A stretch of 64,000 bases of DNA from Agromyces mediolanus (lineage in GTDB: Bacteria > Actinomycetota > Actinomycetes > Actinomycetales > Microbacteriaceae), in contig NZ_JAMBNX010000012.1 in NCBI RefSeq assembly GCF_023715325.1, forward strand, positions 51,097 to 115,096, read 5' to 3'. The translations under genes were made by a program, and so were the position numbers. The notes beneath the pieces are model-generated. The model was not told the origin of the DNA and did not search any database. It saw nothing but the letters and a program-made list of their open reading frames with translations. Positions 58,032 through 64,000 of this stretch are shown here, in pieces. Position 1 is the first letter of the stretch, and the number at the start of each line of letters is the position of its first letter.

Positions 58032-58033
58032 TA
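58028..58033 (-). promoter_or_regulatory. -10 of the DUF3043 gene
   Basis: TAATCT on the minus strand; predicted start near 58021 and a leader of about 20 bases with GAGGA. Confidence 0.45.
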
Positions 58034-58038
58034 CCGGC

Positions 58039-59457
58039 ATGACCGACCCCACGAACCACGCATCCGCCGAGCCCACGACGCCGAACGCGGATGCGATCCG
58101 AACCGCCGTCGATGCGGGCTTCCCCGGCGTCGTCGCCGAGCTCGGCCGACTCGTCCGCATTCCGTCCGTCTCTTGGCCCGCGTTCGACCCCGCGCACGTC
58201 GCGGAGAGCGCCGAGGCCGTGGCCGAGCTCCTGCGCGGGACGGGGGTGTTCGAGCTCGTCGAGATCCGCCGTGCGCCCGTGGAGGACGGCTCCGAGCTCG
58301 GCCAGCCCGCCATCGTCGCCCGTCGTGCCGCGCGGAACGGGCGGCCGACGGTGCTGCTCTACGCGCACCACGACGTACAGCCGCCCGGCAAGGACGAGGA
58401 CTGGGAGACCCCGCCGTTCGAGCCGACCCAGCGAGGTGACCGCCTGCACGGGCGCGGTGCCGCGGACGACAAAGCAGGGGTGATGGCCCACGTCGGCGCG
58501 ATCCGGGCGTTCGCCGAGGCATCCGGCGACTTCGACCTCGGGCTGTCCGTCTTCATCGAGGGGGAGGAGGAGTGGGCCTCACGCTCCTTCGGGAACTTCC
58601 TGCGCGAGAACCGCGAGCTCCTCGAGGCCGACGCGATCATCGTCGCCGACTCGGGCAACTGGGACATCGACACCCCCGCGATCACGGTCGCACTGCGCGG
58701 GGCCGTCGCGTTCAACCTTCGAGTCGAGACGCTCGCGCACGCCTCGCACTCCGGCATGTTCGGCGGAGCGGTGCCCGATGCGATGCTCGCCGCCATCCGG
58801 ATGCTCGGGACCATGTGGGATGCCGAGGGCGCCGTCGCCGTCGACGGGCTCACCCGTGCCGAGCTCGACATCCCCGCCTACGACGAGGCGCAGCTGCGCG
58901 CAGAGGCCGGCCTGCTCGACGGCGTGAGCCCGATCGGCCGCGGTTCGATCCTCGACCGGATCTGGGCCCAGCCGGCGATCACCGTCACCGGCATCGACGC
59001 GCCGGACGTCGCCAACGCGTCGAACACGCTGATCCCCTCGCTGCGCGTGCGCGTCAGCGCCCGGATCGCGCCCGGGCAGGACGCCGGCGAGGCCTTCGAG
59101 GCGCTCCGCGCCCACCTCGAGCGGAACGCGCCGTTCGGGGCGAAGCTCAGCTTCGAGGATGTCGACCGGGGCCAGGCGTTCCTCGTGGACACGAGCGGCT
59201 GGGCCGTCGCGGAGACCCGCGCGGCGATGGCCGAGGCGTGGGGCAAGCCCGCCGTCGACACGGGCGTCGGCGGCTCGATCCCGTTCATCGCCGAGCTCGT
59301 CGAGGAGTTCCCGGGCGCGCAGATCCTCGTCACCGGGGTGGAGGACCCGGACTCACGGGCGCACAGCCCGAACGAGTCGCTGCACCTCGGGGTGTTCAAG
59401 CGGGCCCTGCTGAGCGAGGCGCTGCTGTTCGGCCGGCTGAACGCCCGCGGCGCCTGA
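58039..59457 (+). CDS. M20 family dipeptidase
   Basis: Di-zinc metallopeptidase of the M20 family, 472 residues. LLYAHHDVQPPG supplies a metal His and the catalytic Asp, and GRGAADDKAGV the bridging Asp. FIEGEEEWAS holds the catalytic Glu and a ligand, and HSPNESLHL near the C-terminus the last His. LAHASHSGMFGG belongs to the dimerization domain inserted at about 220-340. Leaderless ATG 58039; the longer frame from 57859 is antisense to DUF3043. It probably cleaves dipeptides for nutrition; substrate not shown. Confidence 0.93.
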   Translation: MTDPTNHASAEPTTPNADAIRTAVDAGFPGVVAELGRLVRIPSVSWPAFDPAHVAESAEAVAELLRGTGVFELVEIRRAPVEDGSELGQPAIVARRAARNGRPTVLLYAHHDVQPPGKDEDWETPPFEPTQRGDRLHGRGAADDKAGVMAHVGAIRAFAEASGDFDLGLSVFIEGEEEWASRSFGNFLRENRELLEADAIIVADSGNWDIDTPAITVALRGAVAFNLRVETLAHASHSGMFGGAVPDAMLAAIRMLGTMWDAEGAVAVDGLTRAELDIPAYDEAQLRAEAGLLDGVSPIGRGSILDRIWAQPAITVTGIDAPDVANASNTLIPSLRVRVSARIAPGQDAGEAFEALRAHLERNAPFGAKLSFEDVDRGQAFLVDTSGWAVAETRAAMAEAWGKPAVDTGVGGSIPFIAELVEEFPGAQILVTGVEDPDSRAHSPNESLHLGVFKRALLSEALLFGRLNARGA

Positions 59458-59538
59458 GGCGCCTCGTCCCGGCCCGCGGCGCGATCCGTTGCGGGTCGGG
59501 AATATCCGGCATCCAGCCGACGCTCTACGGAGTAGACG

Positions 59539-59544
59539 TACAAT
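59539..59544 (+). promoter_or_regulatory. -10 of erpA
   Basis: TACAAT; predicted start near 59551, with GAGGAG in the short leader. Confidence 0.55.
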
Positions 59545-59577
59545 CGTCGTCAGAACGGCGAGATCACGAGGAGTGAG

Positions 59578-59928
59578 ATGAGCGAGACCATCACCGAGAC
59601 CACGCACGGCGTCAAGCTGAGCGATCCTGCGGCCGACAAGGTGCGCAGCCTCCTCACGCAGGAGGGTCGCGACGACCTCCGCCTGCGCGTGGCCGTGCAG
59701 CCCGGCGGGTGCTCCGGCCTCATCTACCAGCTGTACTTCGACGAGCGCATGCTCGACGGCGACGCGGTCGTCGACTTCGACGGCGTCGAGGTCATCGTCG
59801 ACAAGATGAGCGTGCCCTACCTCGACGGCTCCACCATCGACTTCGAGGACACCATCCAGAAGCAGGGGTTCACGATCGACAACCCGAACGCGCAGGGAAG
59901 CTGCGCCTGCGGCGACTCGTTCCACTGA
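59578..59928 (+). CDS. erpA: Iron-sulfur cluster insertion protein, A type
   Basis: Small carrier that delivers Fe-S clusters to apo-proteins; 116 residues. The three ligand cysteines are Cys45 (QPGGCSG), Cys109 and Cys111 (GSCACGDSFH). The surrounding core LRVAVQPGGCSGLIYQL is typical. GAGGAG precedes the ATG. The location next to the cytochrome oxidase genes matches Rv2204c-Rv2200c in Mycobacterium. Likely clients in this window include LipA. A terminator follows. Confidence 0.95.
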   Translation: MSETITETTHGVKLSDPAADKVRSLLTQEGRDDLRLRVAVQPGGCSGLIYQLYFDERMLDGDAVVDFDGVEVIVDKMSVPYLDGSTIDFEDTIQKQGFTIDNPNAQGSCACGDSFH

Positions 59929-59949
59929 TCCAGCACGAGAAACTCGCTC

Positions 59950-59986
59950 CGAGGGAGACCGCTTCGCGGTCTCCCTCGCGTGTTTT
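59950..59986 (+). terminator. Rho-independent terminator of erpA
   Basis: CGAGGGAGACCGC (59950-59962) pairs with GCGGTCTCCCTCG (59966-59978), three-base loop, followed by a run of five T at 59982-59986. Confidence 0.85.
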
Positions 59987-60066
59987 TCCGCAGATCCGTT
60001 CGGAAATCGCCCGGAATCCGATCGCGACATCCGGGTCGAGTGCACACCCGAGCCGTGGAGTCGGAG

Positions 60067-60072
60067 TAGGCT
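60067..60072 (+). promoter_or_regulatory. -10 of the cytochrome oxidase operon
   Basis: TAGGCT, predicted start near 60079; leader of about 52 bases with AAAGG before the GTG. Confidence 0.45.
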
Positions 60073-60130
60073 AGACACCGATCACCGCGCTTCCCTGTGA
60101 AGCGCCTTCGAGTCTCCCGAAAGGTCTCCG

Positions 60131-61033
60131 GTGCGCAACAATCGCCGACTCCGATGGGCTGCAGTTCCGATCGCAGCGACGCTCACTCTTGTCCTCGCCG
60201 GGTGCACCCAGGCGCAGCTGAACGGATTCCTCCCCGGATTCATCGAGGGCGAGTCGCCCGCGACCAATCACACGGAGCGCGTCTCGGGTCTGTGGGTCAC
60301 CTCCTGGATCGTGCTCCTCGTCGTGGGCGTGATCACCTGGGGTCTCACGATCTGGGCAGTCATCGCCTACCGCCGGCGCAAGGGCCAGACCGGTCTGCCC
60401 GTGCAGCTCCGCTACAACATGCCGATCGAGGTGTTCTACACGATCGTGCCGCTCATCCTGGTGCTGGGGTTCTTCGCGTTCACCGCGCGTGACCAGGCCG
60501 AGATCGAGAAGCGGTTCACCGCCGACGAGGTCGACGTCAAGGTCGAGGTCATCGCCAAGCAGTGGGCTTGGGACTTCAACTACGTCAACGAAGACGTCTA
60601 CTCGCCCGGCATCCAGGCGCAGCTCGACGAGAACGGCCCTGCCGGCTCGGTCGACCAGGCCGCGCTGCCGACGCTCTACCTGCCCGTCGGTGCGAACGTC
60701 GAGCTCGAGCTCGAGTCGCGCGACGTCATCCACTCCTTCTGGGTCGTCGACTTCCTCTACAAGAAGGACATGTTCCCGGGCAAGACGAACTACATGTCGT
60801 TCGTTCCCGAACGCGAAGGCACCTTCGCGGGCAAGTGTGCCGAGCTCTGCGGCGAGTACCACTCGCTCATGCTCTTCAACGTCGAGGTCGTCTCGCAGGC
60901 CGAGTACGACGACTACATCCAGTCGCTGCGCGACGCGGGCCAGGAAGGCCAGCTGTCGACCGAGTACGACCGGAACCAGAACCTGCCCGGCACGGGCGCG
61001 CCCGAACTGAAAGAGGAGCACGAAGCCGAATGA
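60131..61033 (+). CDS. ctaC: Cytochrome c oxidase subunit II
   Basis: CuA-carrying subunit of the aa3 oxidase, 300 residues. A lipoprotein signal ends in VLAGC (Cys25), two transmembrane helices (about 52-75 and 97-117) follow, then the cupredoxin domain. That domain has [23 protein letters not shown] (His ligand) and [12 protein letters not shown] (two Cys, Glu, His and Met of CuA). GTG 60131. The stop overlaps the ctaD start as ATGA. Confidence 0.97.
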   Translation: MRNNRRLRWAAVPIAATLTLVLAGCTQAQLNGFLPGFIEGESPATNHTERVSGLWVTSWIVLLVVGVITWGLTIWAVIAYRRRKGQTGLPVQLRYNMPIEVFYTIVPLILVLGFFAFTARDQAEIEKRFTADEVDVKVEVIAKQWAWDFNYVNEDVYSPGIQAQLDENGPAGSVDQAALPTLYLPVGANVELELESRDVIHSFWVVDFLYKKDMFPGKTNYMSFVPEREGTFAGKCAELCGEYHSLMLFNVEVVSQAEYDDYIQSLRDAGQEGQLSTEYDRNQNLPGTGAPELKEEHEAE

Positions 61034-62766
61034 GCACCACGACCGCACCAGCTCGACCGCAGTCGTCGAGCCTGCCGTTCGGCGCTTCGAAGGTGGAGCG
61101 CAAGGGGAACGTCCTCGTCAAGTGGATCACCTCGACCGACCACAAGGTCATCGGGTACATGTACCTGATCACCTCGTTCATCTACTTCTGCATCGGCGGC
61201 GTGATGGCGCTGATCATCCGCGCACAGCTGTTCGAGCCGGGCCTGGAGATCATCCAGACGCGTGAGCAGTACAACCAGCTGTTCACGATGCACGGCACGA
61301 TCATGCTGCTGATGTTCGCCACCCCGCTCTTCGCGGGTTTCGCGAACGTGCTCATGCCGCTGCAGATCGGCGCGCCCGACGTGGCCTTCCCGCGTCTGAA
61401 CGCCTTCGCCTACTGGCTGTTCAGCTTCGGTTCGCTGATGGCCGTCGCCGGATTCTTCACCCCGCAGGGTGCGGCTTCGTTCGGCTGGTTCGCCTATCAG
61501 CCGCTCGCATCGACGACGTTCTCGCCGGGTATCGGCGGCAATCTGTGGATGCTCGGCCTGGGCCTCTCGGGCTTCGGCACGATCCTCGGTGCCGTGAACT
61601 TCATCACGACGATCGTCACCATGCGTGCGCCGGGCATGACCATGTTCCGCATGCCGATCTTCACGTGGAACACGCTGGTCACCTCGATCCTGATCCTGAT
61701 GGCGTTCCCGGTGCTCGCCGCAGCGATCCTCGCCGCCAGTGCCGACCGCGTCTTCGGCGCGCACATCTACGATCCCGCCAACGGCGGCGTCATCCTGTGG
61801 CAGCACCTGTTCTGGTTCTTCGGCCACCCAGAGGTCTACATCATCGCGCTGCCGTTCTTCGGCATCGTGTCGGAGATCTTCCCCGTCTTCAGCCGAAAGC
61901 CGATCTTCGGCTACAAGACGCTGATCTACGCGACCATCGCGATCGCGGCCCTGTCGGTCACGGTGTGGGCGCACCACATGTACGTCACGGGCTCCGTGCT
62001 GCTGCCGTTCTTCGCACTGATGACCATGCTGATCGCGGTTCCCACCGGCGTGAAGATCTTCAACTGGGTCGGCACGATGTGGCGCGGCTCGATCACGTTC
62101 GAGACGCCGCTCATCTGGTCGCTCGGCTTCCTGATCACGTTCGTGTTCGGCGGTCTGACGGGCGTCATCCTCGCTTCGCCGCCGCTCGACTTCGCCGTCT
62201 CCGACACGTACTTCGTCGTCGCGCACTTCCACTACGTCGTGTTCGGCACGGTCGTGTTCGCCATGTTCGCGGGCTTCTACTTCTGGTGGCCGAAGTGGAC
62301 CGGCAAGATGCTGAACGAGACGCTCGGCAAGTGGCACTTCTGGCTGCTCTTCATCGGCTTCCACACGACGTTCCTCGTGCAGCACTGGCTCGGCGTCGTC
62401 GCGATGCCCCGTCGGTACTACTCGTACCTGCCGGAAGACAACATCACGTGGATGAACCAGCTGTCGACGATCGGCGCGGGAATCCTCGCGATCTCGCTCA
62501 TCCCGTTCTTCCTGAACGTGTACATCACGGCTCGGAAGGCTCCGAAGGTCACGGTCAACGACCCGTGGGGGTACGGCGGTTCGCTCGAGTGGGCGACCAG
62601 CTGCCCGCCGCCGCGGCACAACTTCACGTCGATCCCGCGGATCCGTTCGGAGCGTCCGGCGTTCGACCTCAACCACCCGGAGGCGGGCGTGCCCGTCGGC
62701 ATCGGCCCCGCGAAGGACGCCCCTGAGGCGCCGGTGTACGACGCCGCCAAGGAGGAGATCAAGTAA
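61030..62766 (+). CDS. ctaD: Cytochrome c oxidase subunit I
   Basis: Catalytic heme a/a3-CuB subunit, 578 residues with 12 predicted helices. Heme and copper ligands are seen in [11 protein letters not shown] (heme a His), [15 protein letters not shown] (CuB His with the cross-linked Tyr), WAHHMYVTG (two CuB His) and [11 protein letters not shown] (heme a3 and a His). ATG 61030 overlaps ctaC by four bases; the stop TAA overlaps the ctaF start by one. Terminal oxidase of the supercomplex with cytochrome bcc. Confidence 0.98.
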   Translation: MSTTTAPARPQSSSLPFGASKVERKGNVLVKWITSTDHKVIGYMYLITSFIYFCIGGVMALIIRAQLFEPGLEIIQTREQYNQLFTMHGTIMLLMFATPLFAGFANVLMPLQIGAPDVAFPRLNAFAYWLFSFGSLMAVAGFFTPQGAASFGWFAYQPLASTTFSPGIGGNLWMLGLGLSGFGTILGAVNFITTIVTMRAPGMTMFRMPIFTWNTLVTSILILMAFPVLAAAILAASADRVFGAHIYDPANGGVILWQHLFWFFGHPEVYIIALPFFGIVSEIFPVFSRKPIFGYKTLIYATIAIAALSVTVWAHHMYVTGSVLLPFFALMTMLIAVPTGVKIFNWVGTMWRGSITFETPLIWSLGFLITFVFGGLTGVILASPPLDFAVSDTYFVVAHFHYVVFGTVVFAMFAGFYFWWPKWTGKMLNETLGKWHFWLLFIGFHTTFLVQHWLGVVAMPRRYYSYLPEDNITWMNQLSTIGAGILAISLIPFFLNVYITARKAPKVTVNDPWGYGGSLEWATSCPPPRHNFTSIPRIRSERPAFDLNHPEAGVPVGIGPAKDAPEAPVYDAAKEEIK

Positions 62767-63194
62767 TGCGCGCGAATGTCGTCCTCTTCTGGATCCTCGC
62801 GGTCTTCCTCGTGATCGTCGCGACGGTCTACGGCGTGTGGACCGCGGCGAGCGGTATCGAGGTGAACGGCGGCCCCGAGTGGGCCGGCACGATCGCCATC
62901 TCGCTCTCCGCCATCCTGTCCGCCTTCATCGCGTTCTACCTCGGACGCGTGCACAAGGCGCAGGGGGCTGAGCTCCCTGAGGACCGCCTCGACGCCAACA
63001 TCGACGACGGCGACCCCGAGCTGGGCTTCTTCAGCCCGTGGAGCTGGTGGCCCATCGTGCTCGCGGGTGCTGCGGCGCTCGGCTTCCTCGGCCTCGCGGT
63101 CGGCTTCTGGATCTCGTTCATCGCGGTCCCGCTCGTGGTCATCTCGCTCGTCGGCTGGGTCTACGAGTACTACCGGGGCAACTTCGCCCGGTAA
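62766..63194 (+). CDS. ctaF: Actinobacterial cytochrome c oxidase subunit IV
   Basis: Small membrane subunit specific to actinobacterial aa3 oxidase, 142 residues. Four hydrophobic helices pair up as 5-27 with 40-58, and 92-112 with 113-130. The family sequence PEDRLDANIDDGDPELGFFSPWSWWP links the two pairs. It starts one base inside the ctaD stop (TAATG), so it is translationally coupled. A strong terminator follows. ctaE is not here, as usual, since it lies with qcr genes. Confidence 0.96.
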   Translation: MRANVVLFWILAVFLVIVATVYGVWTAASGIEVNGGPEWAGTIAISLSAILSAFIAFYLGRVHKAQGAELPEDRLDANIDDGDPELGFFSPWSWWPIVLAGAAALGFLGLAVGFWISFIAVPLVVISLVGWVYEYYRGNFAR

Positions 63195-63208
63195 CGCATC
63201 GCATTCGA

Positions 63209-63244
63209 ACGGCCCGGCATCCATCGTGGGTGCCGGGCCGTTTT
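63209..63244 (+). terminator. Rho-independent terminator of the oxidase operon
   Basis: ACGGCCCGGCA (63209-63219) and TGCCGGGCCGT (63231-63241) pair perfectly, 11-base loop, followed by TTTT. Confidence 0.88.
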
Positions 63245-63263
63245 CTGTGCCACCGGGCGATGC

Positions 63264-63694
63264 GCTGTGGCGAGGCCGGTGGGTGCGTGCATCTGCGCCA
63301 CTTCAGCCTCCACGCGCCACTATGTATGGCGCGATGCCGCTGAACTGGCGCGGGCGCAAGGCTAAGCCCGTGGCGAGGCCGGTGGGGGCCTGCATCCGCG
63401 CCACTTCATCCTCCACGCGCCAGTATGCGTGGCGCGATGCCGCCGAACTGGCGCGGGCGCGAGGCTGAGCCCGCGGCGAGGGTGGTGGGTGCGCGCATCT
63501 GCGCCACTTCGGCCTCCACGCGCCACTATGTATGGCGCGATGCCGCCGAACTGGCGCGGGCGCGAGGCTGAGCCGGCGACGAGGCCGGTGGGCGCTCGCA
63601 TCTGCGCCACTTCAGCCTCCACGCGCCACTACGTATGGCGCGATGCCGCCGAACTGGCGCGGGCGCGAGGCTGAGCCCGTGGCGAAGCCGGTGA
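63264..63694. repeat. 103-bp tandem array with nested inverted repeats, about 4.2 copies
   Basis: GCGCCACTTC recurs at 63295, 63398, 63501 and 63604, exactly 103 bases apart; a partial unit precedes. Each unit contains an inner hairpin CGCGCCA-7 bases-TGGCGCG and an outer pair GCGCCACTTC/GAACTGGCGC (nine of ten paired). Loops vary (CTATGTA, GTATGCG, CTATGTA, CTACGTA) while stems do not. The unit length is not a multiple of three, so frames running across it are not genes. Confidence 0.9.
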
Positions 63695-64000
63695 GTGTTG
63701 ACGGCCGCCAGAAGTGTCGCGCTCCAAGGCAGAGGCACGCCGCCACGCCGAATCGATCAGATGGAGTGCGCCGGCCGCGGCGCGTGTCTTCTCCGATGAG
63801 CGCGCTCTGCGGTGAGTGCCCTTTCGCTCCGTCGTGCGTCGGCGCCGGCCGCGGCCCGACGGGACCGATCCGGCGACCACTACGAGCTGGCGGGGCTGGC
63901 GGGGGACTGGCGCCGCGGAATCTCGTCACCAGCGACGCGCCTGGCCTACGTCAGCGTCTGCGCCAGTTCCACCTCGTTGGGGCCCCCCCCCGGGCGCCCC
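63695..64000. other. Gene-free end of the window
   Basis: No convincing coding region. It contains further GCGCCAGTT (63969) and ACTGGCGCC (63907) pieces that resemble the arms of the 103-bp units. It ends in a homopolymer-rich stretch (nine C after GGGG, 63977-64000) that may mark a contig end or poor-quality sequence. Confidence 0.5.

Noticed and set aside
60562..61029. Upstream extension of ctaD
   Set aside because: It overlaps ctaC in another frame; the ATGA overlap at 61030 is the usual arrangement.
63264..63694. Four-copy array considered as CRISPR
   Set aside because: Units are 103 bases and contiguous with no unique spacers, no cas genes, and repeated sequence spans the entire unit.
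63067..63929. Open frames running through the 103-bp array on both strands
   Set aside because: The period is not a multiple of three, so frame changes in each unit; proteins are Arg/Ala/Pro-rich and lack start signals.

Overview
The window is about 72% GC and reads as a chromosome segment of a high-GC Actinomycetota, most likely a member of the Microbacteriaceae (Micrococcales). This is inferred from family-level gene content and from conserved actinobacterial proteins such as DUF3145, DUF3043, DUF4191 and polyphosphate glucokinase; the genus cannot be fixed by eye. No transposase, phage gene, plasmid origin or CRISPR array is visible.

Layout. 1-13.1 kb holds mixed functions: the end of an amino-acid ABC transporter, AzlCD-type export, peptide deformylase, a DMT permease, a glycosyltransferase, a CAU tRNA, a frameshifted SDR gene, an SPFH/NfeD membrane pair, a zinc-ribbon nuclease-like protein, a family A polymerase without the 5' nuclease, and a PadR regulator. 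13.2-21.5 kb is the fatty acid block aceE-fasR-fabD-fabH-acpP-fabF with a divergent AhpE peroxiredoxin. 21.6-29.7 kb holds a membrane protein, tRNA-Val, an AraC/MFS pair, Nif3, a zinc-ribbon coiled-coil protein, RNase P RNA, ppgK, a lipoprotein gene between duplicated ppgK start regions, and map. 29.7-46.4 kb is panB, glnA2, glnE, glnA1, then lipA/lipB, a pseudokinase, the E2 and E3 subunits of 2-oxoacid dehydrogenases, and leucyl aminopeptidase. 46.5-57.3 kb holds PAC2, the primary sigma factor, a MurT/GatD-like pair, DNA topoisomerase subunits and a phosphodiesterase. 58-63.2 kb is a peptidase, erpA and ctaC-ctaD-ctaF. The last 800 bases carry a four-copy 103-bp tandem array and no convincing gene.

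How the genes connect. Pyruvate dehydrogenase E1 (aceE), shared E2, E3 and the lipoylation enzymes LipB and LipA form one functional module feeding acetyl-CoA to the fab operon, whose probable activator FasR follows aceE directly. GlnA1, GlnE and GlnA2 form the nitrogen module, with a four-element GlnR-type operator upstream of glnA1. From memory, the gene order follows the Mycobacterium tuberculosis Rv2199-Rv2245 region closely, so genes breaking that order (pseudokinase, AraC/MFS, ppgK-lipoprotein-map) look like lineage-specific insertions.

Most notable: a MurT/GatD-like pair contains no cysteine at all, so the amidotransferase nucleophile and the MurT zinc ribbon are both gone. About twenty genes have a -10-like hexamer 6-8 bases before the start codon, indicating widespread leaderless transcription. 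In one case (map and a small gene) two divergent leaderless promoters share a 17-bp palindrome.
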